A DNA stretch of 64,000 bases from contig CM066991.1 of assembly GCA_033977485.1 (NCBI GenBank), positions 133,877,999 through 133,941,998 of the forward strand. Direction: 5' to 3'. Within the stretch, counting starts at the first letter, position 1. Every line of letters begins with the position of its first letter. Under the pieces are notes generated by a model. That model was not told the DNA's origin, made no database searches, and saw nothing but the letters and a program-made list of their open reading frames with translations. The stretch is from Hydrangea macrophylla (Eukaryota; Streptophyta; Magnoliopsida; Cornales; Hydrangeaceae). This document shows positions 10,044 to 21,001 of this stretch, piece after piece. Both the position numbers and the translations under genes were made by a program.

Positions 10044-13001
10044 ATGACAACAACTGGTGACAACACTCAACTTCAGAAAATCTGCGATGATTTTGAACAG
10101 ATCCTCAAAGACGAACAAGAACGTTACTTGCAAGGGCAAGAAACTTCTCTGATTCATGAAGTTCTCGTTCCCATTACTTTTTCCGACCATGAATCCTCAA
10201 TTGCCGTAGGTCCTTGCCTGAGCACACCAAGCCTGAGACTCCATGTTTATTACCCCAGATTAGGAGAACAACGCTTGACTTACCAACATGATCTTCCAAA
10301 CCCCAAGTATGACTGGAAGTTTCGACATTGGCCTAAACCTGCAAAGGATTGGCATGAATGGGTAGATTGAATCTTAGAGAACAAAAGAGAGATTTTAACC
10401 ACAACGGGAATTTACCATGCTGTTCACCTTTCAAAATTTTCCATCGAATCCAGTCCTAACTTATTAGCTGCAGCCCTCTGTTTTTGGAACCCTATTTTCA
10501 ACCATTTTCAATTTCGATTTGGTCCAATAGGTCCCACTGTTCTAGATATTTGTCATTTATTAGGGTTTTTGCCTCATGGGGAAGATGCTCACCCCTATAT
10601 GGCTGAATCTGATAGTCCTCCAATCAATACTGATTCTAAATCATTAGGGTATACCAATTTCTTGACTACCCATAAAAAGTCATCAGGAGCAGTGACAGAC
10701 AAGGAATATTACTACTTCCTCTTATATTGGCTTTCGAAGCATTTATTTTACACTTCTTCTCAGAGGGTTGTCCTCGAATTTTCTAACATTGCTAGAGCTC
10801 TGGCTGCTGGTCGAAGGTTAGCCCTAGCACCTTTTGTTCTAGGATCTCTCTATAGGTCCTTTTCTGATTTGTGCTTCGACCCCTTTATTCTTACCCAAGG
10901 TGGTCCTTTCTGGATATTACAACCATGGCTATATGCTTATTTTCCAGAAATTCATAACTTAGAATCCTTATCCTACACTGTTGCTCATGGAATCTTTTTT
11001 GCCTTATTACCAAATGTTGAAAAGACCTTCAAAGAATCCATCTCCTTCTTTTTCGATCTCCCTGCAATTAGGCCAAACAAACTGTTCCAACCATTTGCTG
11101 TCCTCTACAGTCCTGAAGACAAATCTCCTCTTTCTCCTCATTGGCTTTGTCAAATTTTGGACAGAGCATCAAGTGCTCTCAAATTAAAAGTTGCATGGGG
11201 AAGTTTCTTGATTAGTAGGGATCTATTCTTTGGGAACATCCTTAGCCTCAAATCTCAAGGTGAAATATACCTTCCCAATCAGTTTTCGAGGCAATTTGGG
11301 CTTACTCAATCAATTCCTTTCCCAATCAGGAGTCAAGCCAATATACTTATGGCTTATAAAACTCACTCGAAAGTGCCAGAATCAGTGGTAACTGCTGCAT
11401 TAGCAGTTTATCAAAACAGAGTCAGCAATTTGGAGTTTACTTCTCTACCAGTTTACACCACCTGCACCCCTGCCTTCTCAAGTTGGTGGGAAAATTTGAT
11501 GTCAGTGGAGATGGACAAGTGCCAACTCTTGAGATATATCGATTCGAAGCAACCAGGTAATAAAAATTTCCATTTAACCCTTCTCCCCTTAAATGATGAG
11601 AAGAAACCTGATTTATACTTGTTTGAATTTTACAACACATGAGTAGTAATTGGAAAAAGCTCTTCACCAACAACCAGAGCTTCGAAGGTCAAGCCAAACG
11701 TTCCGATCCCTTTAAAGACCTCAAAAATTTCAGCTCATGTTCCTCCACCCTCAAAACCAAAAAGAAAACTAGTCCTTCCAGCAGAGAGTTCACCTCCTCC
11801 ATCAGAGAATGTTGAGTCTGAAGGAGAAGAAGAAACTAGCCATGTCCCTGCTTTATCTCGAAAGAAAAAAGCCAAAACAACAGTTGAACCATCTGCTGGT
11901 TTAAAAATCACCAAGGAAACTCCCATTCTAGTAGTTCATATTTCGAAGGTGGCACCTGCACCTGAATTATCGCAAACCACTTTAGAACCATTATCTCAAC
12001 ATTCTGACCTTCCAGAGATTCAGACATCTTCTCCATCCAGTGCTCACCTCCCATTAATTGCATACCAACCAACAGTAAGTTATTCAAACTTTTCTGGTAT
12101 ACATCTCTTATATACACAGACACATTCTAATGAAGATGTTCTGCCTTAATTTGTTGCCCAGATTGTTCCTGAGACTGTGGCTGGTTCCTCAAAACCAAGT
12201 ATAAGTTCTAATCCTAAGACTGCTCCAACATCAGCTTCCTTCGAACCTCAGGCTCCCCCAAGTGTCTCAAGTTCTGGGGAATTTCACATGTCTCTTCCTC
12301 CCAATTTAACTCCTGAAGAAGTTAAAGAATTCAAAGAAGGTCTGAAGTCTGTTTTGAAGATGGGAGACACTACTGTGACCAATGTCCAAGAATTCTTCCA
12401 ACAAATGACAGGTCAAAGCAAGCCAAAGATACCTTCTATAGATCCAGTAGTTGCACTTGCTACATTGAGACTATTTAGTAAGGTTTCGTTTGAAATATTC
12501 AAGGACAAAGAAATGCAAAGAGCTATGAAAATCTTGTGCCAGTTCATGTTGGACAGTCCTGCCATAACTGTTCCTGAGAAGGAAACCATCTCTGCATTGA
12601 TGTCTACCTTTGATTTTGACTATTTTTTACTTGAAAAGGTCATCGAAGAGAGGAAACAACTAGAAGTTGATATGGAGTACACAGCAGAGAAGACTCTCGA
12701 GATGGACCAATTATTGACAGAATTTGATGAGAACACCACCACAATTGAAAAACTTTCAAGCAAGGTTGAAAAGCTTAGAAAGAAACTCGAGGTTGCAGAA
12801 ACTGAACTGGCCAAGTTGAAAGCAAAGCAAGGGAATACTGAGACAAAGCTGCTAGCTCTGAAGACTGCAATTGAATCAAGGCCTTTGAAGAACCAAGAAT
12901 CAATTTCGAGGCAGAAATTCATTCTGAGCCAGTCAAAATTGTACTCTAGGTCTTGGGACAATTTTAGATTGAAGGCCCAATTCATAAATAAATTGTTGTG
13001 A
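10044..13001 (+). pseudogene. Antisense plant mobile domain (PMD) gene with intron, broken by two stops
   Basis: Encodes a protein of about 956 residues containing a plant mobile domain (aminotransferase-like, PF10536): the region from FGPIGPTVLDICHLLGFLP through ALAAGRRLALAPFVLGSLYR and GGPFWILQPWLYAYFPE is characteristic. PMD proteins occur as host genes (the MAIN/MAIL group) and inside plant transposons. Exon 1 is 10044-12074, exon 2 is 12162-13001; the 87-bp intron (GTAAGT...CCCAG) is phase 0. Exon 2 encodes a coiled coil (about 12640-12890). Two in-frame TGA codons break it, at 10368-10370 (probably from TGG) and 11640-11642 (probably from CGA); the frame is otherwise open. It ends 105 bp from the convergent 3' end of pol. 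Function in the element is unknown. Confidence 0.85.
12075..12161 (+). other. Intron of antisense PMD gene
   Basis: 87 bp with donor CA|GTAAGT and acceptor TTGCCCAG, phase 0. It contains an in-frame stop (TAA near 12148), so splicing is needed to join the PMD exon to the coiled-coil exon. On the gag-pol strand this sequence is non-coding. Confidence 0.75.
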
Positions 13002-13105
13002 AAGATAAAATCAATAGGACTTCGCAATGTACCAACATCTGGTTTTTGTATCTTAACTTTAAATGTGGAATACATGTTCTTATCCTGTGAACACTGCATT
13101 TTTTT

Positions 13106-16100
13106 TTATTCTAGATTTCTTGCTTCCCAAATAGTGGGATAATATTGCTTCGAAAATTTGCCATTGATCTTTCTGATAAGGGCATACCCACTCAAATTTC
13201 TTAAATGGTAAAATCCTCCGAAAACCTTGTGAATTTGGAATGGACCTTCCCATTTAGGGGACCATTTTCAATATTTTGGGTCTTTAGATCCAATAGGCAA
13301 TATTGTTTTCCACACCAAGTCTCCCTCATCAAAGGTTCTTGGTTGTACTTTTTTATTATATCCCTTTGATGCTATTCTCTTCTGTATCAAAATATTATTG
13401 AGAGCTTTGCTCCTTTCTTCATCTATATCTTCCAGTTCAATGGCCATGGATGTTTGGTAATCATCCAAAGATAACTGATTCTACTTCATAACTTGAAGAG
13501 AATTAATCTTTATTTCAATAGGCAGAACTGCCTCATGTCCAAAAGTTAAAGCATAAGGAGATACATCTGTACTTGTTCGCTTCGAAGTCCTATATGCCCA
13601 TAAAACTTCAGGCAAAATCTCATGCCAGATCCTTGGGTTACTTTTTATGACTTTAGCCATATTTTCTTTTATGACTTTGTTGGTGGCCTCAGCCTGTCCA
13701 TTTGATTGAGCATAATATGGGGTTGATTTTGACATTGTAATCCCCAACTTATTTGCAAATGTAATTACATCTCCTTCGAATATAGAAGCATTATCAGATA
13801 CAATGGTTTGAGGGATACCAAATCTGTACACTATGTTTTCTAAAAAATTTACAACCATTGTTTGAGTCACAGTCTGCATAGGTTCTGCTTCTACCCATTT
13901 AGTAAAATAATCTGTGGCTAAAATAATGAATCCATGACCCTTCGAAGAAGGAGGACTAATTTTTCCTATTACATCTATGGCCCAGCCTCTAAAAGGCCAA
14001 GGTTTTACCACATATTGAAGGTCAACAGTTGGTAAATGCTTCAAAGGACCATGCTTCTGACATTCTTGACATCTTTTGGAAAATTCAATACAATCTTTCA
14101 AAATAGTTGGCCAATAAATGTTATGTCTTCGAAGCAACCATCTCATCTTAATTCCAGATTGATGAGCTCCACACAATCCCTCATGAATTTGAGCCATAGC
14201 TTCTAGTCCTTCGAGATTGCTCAAACATTCTAGTAATAATCCATCACTCCCTCTTTTGAATAATTTTCCACTATATAAGATGTAATTTACATATTTTAAC
14301 CTTATACCTCGATCAGGTTTTTCACTGCATCCTGAGAGATAATCAATGATTGGCTTTCTCCAATCATTATGAACTTCTATATTTAAAATATCAATAGAAG
14401 GTAATCTATCTACCAATACTGGTAATAATTTCCTATAAGTCACTTGTTCCATTTCAATATTTTCATCATTTGTTTTAAATCCAGATGCCTTCTGAGCTAC
14501 ATCATTAGCTTCTTCATTAAAACTTCTAGGAACATGCAACAAGTTTAAATTATCGAATTTGGATAACAAATCCATTGTAGTTTCATAGTACACCTTCAAT
14601 GCACTACTCATACATTTATATGTCCCATTCATATGATTTATGACCAACTGGGAATCTCCAAATATATCTACAAATGTAGCTTTAAGATCCAACAAGGTTT
14701 CGAGACCCATGATAAGAGCTTCATACTCAACTTGATTGTTGGTACATTGATTCGAATTTAATTTATAGCCATATTTGGTTTTAATCTTTTCAGGTGATTC
14801 AATGACAAAACCAATGCCTGCAGCAAATTCAGTTTTTGAACCATCAAACCATAATTTCCATGGACTAATAGTTATCTGCCCAATTTCATACTTCCCCTCT
14901 GTTTCGAGGCAATTTGGATGATCAGCCAAAAAATCTGCCAATGCCTGACCTTTTACTGCCTTCTGTGGCACATAAAACAAACAAAATTCTGATAATGCTA
15001 AAATCCATTTGCCAATTCGATTCCTTAAAATAGGTCGAGTCAACATGTATTTGATTAAATCGAATTTAGCAATCACATAGACTTCAGTAGAAAGAAGATA
15101 ATATCTTAATTTCATTACAGCAAAATACAAAGATAAACATAGTTTTTCCATAAAGGAATACTTGCATTCGACAGGATTCAAAAACCTACTAAGGTAGTAC
15201 ACAGCCTGCCCTTTCTTATCATCATTGTCCTGGGCTAATAAGACCCCAATTGATGCTTCTGCTGCTGAAATATATAGCTTCATAGGCCTATCTTTTCTTG
15301 GAGGCATTAATACTGGTGGTTTCACCAAATAATCCTTCAAGGCTTGAAAGGCAGTCTGATGTTTGTCTTCCCACTTTAATTCTTCATGATCCTTCAATTT
15401 CAACAAAGGGGAAAAAATTAAAGTTTTTCCAGCAGTATTGGAAATAAATCTTCGAATGAAGTTAACCTGACCTAAAAATCTTTGCAATTCCTTTTTTGTC
15501 AAAGGGGGTTTACTTCGAATAATAGCTTGTGCCTTATTTTTATCCACCTGAATTCCTTTTTCATGTACCAAATATCCTAGGAAGTTTCCAGTACTAACTC
15601 CAAAGGCACATTTTAATGGATTTAACTTGAGTTTAAAAAATCTCATTCTTTCGAATGTTGACTTCATGTGTAAAAGATGGTCATTGAATGTTTTTGATTT
15701 AACAATTATATCATCTATGTAACATTCTAAAAATGTTCCAATCATGTCATGGAAAATAGCATTCATGGCTCTTTGATAAGTAGCTCCTGCATTTTTTAAA
15801 CCAAAAGGCATTTGTATCCACTCGAAGGTACCTATACTACCTGGGCACCTAAATGCAGTCTTATGGATATTTTCCTCGGCAATACATATTTGATTATATC
15901 CTGAGTGACCATCCATCATGGACATTATAGTATTTCCAGTAGATCTATCAATTAATAGGTCAACTATAGGCATGGGATATTCATCTTTAGGTGTGGCTAA
16001 ATTAAGATTTCTATAATCAATACAGACTCTCAATTTACCATTTTTCTTCATAACTGGAACAACATTCGAAAGCCATTCAACATACCTGGCAGTCCTAATG

Positions 16101-16606
16101 AATCCTGCCTTGAGCAATCTTTCAATTTCTTCTTTAATCTTCATAGTGACTTCTGAAGTCATCCTTCGAGGTTGCTGCTTCACTGGTTTGTAGCCAGCTT
16201 TGATAGGCAACCTATGTTCTACTAAACTCCTTTCGAGTCCTGGCAACTCATCATAATCCCAAGCAAAACAATCTTTAAATTCCTTTAACAACTCGACCAA
16301 TTTATACTGGTCATCCTTTCCAAGTTTGGAACTTAAGTAAGTAACTCTCTTTTGTTGATCTGATCCTAAATTGACTTCCAACAGATGATCTTGTGACACT
16401 TTTTGTAATGAATTTTCTGGCAATATAGACAATTCTTCTTTGCCAACCTCCTTTAATTCTTGTGCATCTTCCTCAAAGACATAATCTGACCAGTTTATGG
16501 TCGAATCTTTCTCAATTCTTGACTCTAAATCTACCATCATTAGTTTTTGTAAGACCAGTCGAATGGTCTCTTCTACATCTCCTATTTCCATAGGTGTATG
16601 AGTCAT
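13106..16606 (-). pseudogene. pol: Tat RT - RNase H - second RNase H - integrase ORF, two late stops
   Basis: Open for 1041 codons from the ATG at 16606. Reverse transcriptase occupies about residues 150-345 (FGLKNAGATYQRAMN and the catalytic YIDD near 297-300, nucleotides about 15715); connection/RNase H 1 about 440-560; second, archaeal-type RNase H about 590-720 (WFDGSKTEFAAGIGF); integrase zinc-binding HHCC about 800-845 (CQECQKHG) and DDE core (AIDVIGK, SDNASIFEG, NGQAEA). An in-frame TAG at 13481-13483 and a TGA at 13268-13270 interrupt the integrase C-terminal region, which continues recognisably to the TAA at 13106 (WEGPFQIHKVF). The start ATG overlaps the stop of the protease ORF (TAATG). 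Confidence 0.93.
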
Positions 16607-17964
16607 TAAACCATTTTATCACCACCCAATGGTTCCAAAGAACCAAATGGCATTTCAGCCAAAATGTCCCAATTTTCTTCTGGAGATTCATCTTCTGATT
16701 CTTTAAGGTCAATTGGCTTGACATCATCTTGATACAATTGAGCTTCGACACAATTGGAACTTGTATGAAAAGGTTGAACATCTGCCTTTACTGTTTCAAC
16801 TTCACAGTTTTCCTTCACAAGCAACAGTTTCTGATGCATTGAAGAAGGAACACATCTATTAGCATGAATCCAATCTCTTCCTAATAAGGCATGATAACTA
16901 GGATTTGCATCTACTACAAAGAAAGCAGTTCTGGATTCGTTAGATCCTACTATGGTTTCAATAGGTATCACACCTTTGGTGTTTTTCTTATCACCAGTAA
17001 ATCCTGATATCATAATGTGAGTTTGTATCAACTTTGGATTTTGTTTATTGATCTTTTTTAAAGTATTCTGAGGAATAATATTGACAGTAGCACCATTATC
17101 AACCAGTATCTTGTTTAAAAGGACACCATTTAAACAAGCCTTTATATATAATGGTTTAAGATGCTTAGTCATTTCTGGTGATGGTTCTTTGAATGAATAA
17201 ACAAAATTACAATCACTAAAAACAAACTCAGGAAGATTTACCTCAGAGATATCCTCAGTAGAAACTTCCATTTCCATTTCTTTATTTAATTGTTGATCTT
17301 CTGTTGCTTCGAAGATCTTTGGTAGCATGAATGTGGCAGTGTTAATTTCCATATGCTCTGGAAACGTGCCAAACTGAATAAGCATTTTCTCATCTTCGGT
17401 ATTTTCTTTTTCGAGTTTCATTTCAGCATTTCCCAAGACCTGGGATTCTACCATTGTCATTGCTTCATCCCCATCATCAATACTCATTGCCTTTTCCAAC
17501 TCTAATACTTGGGCTTTAACAATGCTTTCTTCAGACATAGTATCAGACTCAACCCTTGTATTTCGATCAAACCTGGGATTAGGCCTCGAAATATCACTGG
17601 ACTCCCTTTTGATTTCATCTCCTAACTCTTGACTTTGAGCTTGCATTTTAGAAAATTCTTTCCACATTGTGAACTTCCTCTGCAATCTCCTTTGTTGAGT
17701 CCTGTTTATCATAGGGACCATATTCTGGTTCTTTTCCTTGGGATGTTGCAGTACATGCCATGTGTTTTTCTCAACATGAGGAGGTTTGGTCATCCTATTC
17801 TTGTTTTGAAAACTTTGTTGTTCCATCATATTTTTGACTCTATCATCTTGCAGGACAAACCAGTTTGGTACTCCTGATACCAATGCAAGTTCACATACTT
17901 GAGATGTCTCACCAATCTTTGGTGCTTTATTCAATGCTTCGATGTTTATCTCAGCCTGTACCAT
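16606..17964 (-). CDS. Tat protease ORF
   Basis: 452 codons from the first ATG at 17964 (MVQAEINIEALNK); the frame is open up to a TAA just upstream. The aspartic protease active site is ILVDNGATVNIIP, a DNGA variant of D-S/T-G-A, followed by LLGRDWIH typical of retropepsin-like domains. The N-terminal 250 residues are low-complexity linker with many M, E and K residues. It is separated from gag by a TAG plus a further TAA, and from the RT ORF by a one-base stop/start overlap, so expression must use readthrough, reinitiation or splicing; the sequence does not tell which. Confidence 0.85.
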   Translation of the reverse strand: MVQAEINIEALNKAPKIGETSQVCELALVSGVPNWFVLQDDRVKNMMEQQSFQNKNRMTKPPHVEKNTWHVLQHPKEKNQNMVPMINRTQQRRLQRKFTMWKEFSKMQAQSQELGDEIKRESSDISRPNPRFDRNTRVESDTMSEESIVKAQVLELEKAMSIDDGDEAMTMVESQVLGNAEMKLEKENTEDEKMLIQFGTFPEHMEINTATFMLPKIFEATEDQQLNKEMEMEVSTEDISEVNLPEFVFSDCNFVYSFKEPSPEMTKHLKPLYIKACLNGVLLNKILVDNGATVNIIPQNTLKKINKQNPKLIQTHIMISGFTGDKKNTKGVIPIETIVGSNESRTAFFVVDANPSYHALLGRDWIHANRCVPSSMHQKLLLVKENCEVETVKADVQPFHTSSNCVEAQLYQDDVKPIDLKESEDESPEENWDILAEMPFGSLEPLGGDKMV

Positions 17965-18012
17965 ATGTGCTGGTACCAATTTTGATGGTACAAATTAAGT
18001 TTGTCTCTCTCT

Positions 18013-20298
18013 CTACATCCCATAATGTTTCTTTGGTGCGTGAGAGAATCCTGGCCTTACATATTGCAAGTTTCTTGATGGTCGAGCATAATTACTAGCA
18101 TGAAAGTTTCTTGAAAAATTGGCTTTAAAAGGGGCCATTGGCCTTGGAGCATACCTTGCTGTCATAGGACCAGTGTATGTTGAGGCTTGATAAATTGGTC
18201 CTCTAAACTGTCCTCTTCCAACATTCATGATTGGTTGAAAAGGAAGTTCACAGGAAGTGCTTGCTTTCTTTTGCTTGAACAAAGGTTGTTTGTTTTTCCT
18301 GCCTATTTTGACCCCAACCCTTTCATCATAGATTTCAGCATACCTTTTGCCACAACCAATGCACAAGTTTTTTGCATATTCTTGGTTGAAAACTGAAAAC
18401 TCAGGATTTTTCTTTGTTATCTCTTCGACCCTTTTCATTTGGTCTTCTGACTTTGCAATTTCCCTATCCTTGATCACAGTTCCAAGGGAAATGTCATGGA
18501 CATTAATGGACACCTCTTGTACTGCTGGGAATGGATCTTCATCAACCCCCATTCGTTTATCAGGAAACCTTAATTTCCCTTTCTTGATCAAATCTTGAAT
18601 TCTGTCTCGAAAAATAGTACAATTGTTAGTTGAATGGGTCCAAGAATTATGCCACTTGCAGTATTTCTTACCTTTTAACTCATCATTAGAAGGTAATTTT
18701 GTCCCCTCAGACAACCTGATAATTTTCCCTTCTAATAGATGATCAAATATTTCATCTGATTTATAAACATCGAATGAATATTTTTTGAATGATCCTTTAG
18801 ATTTGTATATCTCAGCAGAAACATTTTTCTTCACAAGACTCTTACATGTGAAAGGTTCTTTTCCTATTATTTCTGCAGCATCTATCTCATAATTAGGATC
18901 TTTATAATATGTTATGATTGAAGAAGCATTCCTTTCATTTTCTTCTTCCAATAAAGCTTCATATCTAGAGACTCGAGCAGTTAACTCAACAAGATCTCTA
19001 AACTCTAAAGCATCGAATTTCTTTCTAAGTCTAAATTCGAGGCCATTTTGGGCCAACTTAACAAATTCAGGTTCAGGCAAAATGATTTTACACTTTGTTC
19101 TGGCCCTTTTGAACCTATTTATGAATTGAGTGGCCTTCTCATCAGGCTTTTGACATAGTCTGGCCAAGTCAGCCATTGATACCTCTGGTTCTGTTTGGAA
19201 GAATTGAGTATGGAAAGATTCTTCCATCTGTGCCCAATTATAGATCGAATTAGGGGCTAAGTTAGTAAACCAAGTGAATGCAGTATCTGTTAATGAACTA
19301 GGAAACAAACGAAGCCTAAGATATTCATTATTTCCTGCATCAGCGCACTGACTGATAAATTTTGCTATATGTTCGACCGTGGATTGACTTCCATCCCCAG
19401 CAAACATAACAAAGGTAGGAAATTTAAATCCTCTAGGGAATTCGATCCTATCAACCCAATCAGGATAAGGTTTCCTGTAAACTAGAGTTTGTACCCCCCG
19501 AGCCATGGGTCCACAAACTTCATGGATTAAATTAATCATATCATTCCTATCAACCATATTGAATGGTTGTTGATAACCTGGATGACCCAAGTGAGGGTTC
19601 AATGGTGGTATTGGAGGTGGCTGAGGATTATTATCCATCCTCCTAGGATTTTCATTCCTTCTACCCACTCCTATTCCAGTAGGGTCCGGCTCAAATGTAG
19701 GATTATTGTTTATTCTCCTATTTTGGCCTGTTGTGTTTTCTCTAGGCCTTGGTTCTTCGAAATTTACTGATTTATGAACATGATCTTGACCATTCACATG
19801 GTTCCCTTGCATCCCTTCGAATACTGGAGGAGTATTATTAGGGACAGACATATAAAAACTCTCTTGTGAATTTGGCCTAAAAGGAGGCCCATTTACATGA
19901 TTCATAATATTTGGCTGAAATGAGCCATGAACATGACCTCTTTCACTCTGTCGAATCATAGAAGGATTTCCACTTGGCACCATTACTGGTAAAAATTGTG
20001 GTAAACTATTGTTAAGAGAAGTGATCAGAATATTAACGTTCTGAATCATATTTCCCAAATGATCAAATATTGGTGTCAATTGACTCACCAAATCATGTTG
20101 ACTTTCTGAACCAACATTCTCATAATTTGGAATTGAATTTAAATTTTCAATTCCTATTTCTGGGTTATCATTGGTTGCATGATTGCCAGTATTGCTACTC
20201 TGAGGATCTTGGTGTGGAGAACCACCAGTTTCAGCAATATTAACGCCACCGTTGGCATTATCAACAGACCTATTGCTTCGAAGGTTTCTATTTACCAT
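18013..20298 (-). CDS. gag: Tat gag
   Basis: An intact ORF of 761 codons from the ATG at 20298 (MVNRNLRSNRS), only 36 bp inside the 5' LTR boundary. The retrotransposon gag domain lies near FISQCADAGNNEYLRLRLFP and AFTWFTNLAPNSIYNWAQM. A zinc-knuckle-like CKWHNSWTHSTNNC has spacing CX2HX4HX4C, i.e. the second cysteine of the CCHC motif is histidine. The N-terminal 250 residues are N/P/G-rich and probably disordered. The product would form the virus-like particle and bind RNA. Confidence 0.9.
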   Translation of the reverse strand: MVNRNLRSNRSVDNANGGVNIAETGGSPHQDPQSSNTGNHATNDNPEIGIENLNSIPNYENVGSESQHDLVSQLTPIFDHLGNMIQNVNILITSLNNSLPQFLPVMVPSGNPSMIRQSERGHVHGSFQPNIMNHVNGPPFRPNSQESFYMSVPNNTPPVFEGMQGNHVNGQDHVHKSVNFEEPRPRENTTGQNRRINNNPTFEPDPTGIGVGRRNENPRRMDNNPQPPPIPPLNPHLGHPGYQQPFNMVDRNDMINLIHEVCGPMARGVQTLVYRKPYPDWVDRIEFPRGFKFPTFVMFAGDGSQSTVEHIAKFISQCADAGNNEYLRLRLFPSSLTDTAFTWFTNLAPNSIYNWAQMEESFHTQFFQTEPEVSMADLARLCQKPDEKATQFINRFKRARTKCKIILPEPEFVKLAQNGLEFRLRKKFDALEFRDLVELTARVSRYEALLEEENERNASSIITYYKDPNYEIDAAEIIGKEPFTCKSLVKKNVSAEIYKSKGSFKKYSFDVYKSDEIFDHLLEGKIIRLSEGTKLPSNDELKGKKYCKWHNSWTHSTNNCTIFRDRIQDLIKKGKLRFPDKRMGVDEDPFPAVQEVSINVHDISLGTVIKDREIAKSEDQMKRVEEITKKNPEFSVFNQEYAKNLCIGCGKRYAEIYDERVGVKIGRKNKQPLFKQKKASTSCELPFQPIMNVGRGQFRGPIYQASTYTGPMTARYAPRPMAPFKANFSRNFHASNYARPSRNLQYVRPGFSHAPKKHYGM

Positions 20299-20310
20299 CT
20301 TATGACACTT

Positions 20311-20330
20311 GTGTCCCACCGGGCGTGCCA
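20311..20330 (-). other. Primer binding site of Tat element
   Basis: On the minus strand TGGCACGCCCGGTGGGAC follows the 5' LTR after four T residues. It begins with TGG (complement of tRNA CCA). The sequence looks compatible with an arginine tRNA 3' end, but that match is from memory and should be checked. Confidence 0.7.
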
Positions 20331-20334
20331 AAAA

Positions 20335-21001
20335 TGTTTATTTGGAAAATTTATAAGTGTATGCGAGCGTGCCAGGCAAGCAAATTGCCAATGTGTAAGT
20401 GTGATTATCCAAACTACGCCTCACCAGACAAATTGTGGTGACGTTCGATGCCTTGAACATGACTTTAATTGTGTAACGATGTTCTTAATTGAAGCACTTC
20501 GAACTAATTTAAAATGACTACTCCTAAGTAAAACAATAAAAGAAGTAATAAAGTAAGAAACTACTTTGATTAAGTTAAAGAAAATACAATCTAACCTTGA
20601 AGATGACTTCGAAGGTATTCTACTCCTAAGTTAAGTATCTAAATAACAATACAGTAAGTGTACTGAAAGATAAATGTTGATGTTGATCGAAGGATCTCTT
20701 TCGAATGCACAATCCTTCTATTTATAGACGTCGAAGGTCCTCAACAACTCTGTTTGAATACTCCCGCCCAATTTCCAAACTGATAACCTTTCTGGCACCT
20801 GTTATGTCCTGGAATTGACACCTGTTTTCAGTTACTTCATGGTGATTAACACGTGTCCTCTAGCAGTTACATACTTGAATGAAGTGAATCAACAACAACT
20901 ACTCATAACGGTTTCCACATTCTTCCATGTCTACCATTTATCCTGCCACGTAAAATCTTATGTGTCAAGACTGCATTGGCTGAATATTTTCATCACAAAC
21001 A
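20335..21001 (-). repeat. 5' LTR of Tat element
   Basis: 667 bp, one base shorter than the other LTR (a T run differs). Most differences are single substitutions. Followed by the target duplication GGGAC. Confidence 0.95.

Larger units (their letters stand above)
7413..21001 (-). mobile_element. Complete Ty3/gypsy retrotransposon, Tat lineage, with antisense genes
   Basis: A 13,589-bp element bounded by LTRs that start TG and end CA, with a perfect 5-bp target duplication GGGAC (7408-7412 and 21002-21006). Gag, protease and RT-RNase H-integrase lie on the minus strand, so the 5' LTR is the right-hand one. Tat-lineage placement rests on two RNase H-like domains in tandem before integrase, the large size, and an antisense plant mobile domain gene near the 3' LTR, a feature reported for this lineage. 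The two LTRs differ at only about ten positions, indicating a fairly recent insertion, yet pol and both antisense genes carry stops. Confidence 0.95.

Noticed and set aside
20299..20331. Gag start at 20331
   Set aside because: The codon there is TTG and the peptide would be encoded by the primer binding site; the first ATG is at 20298.
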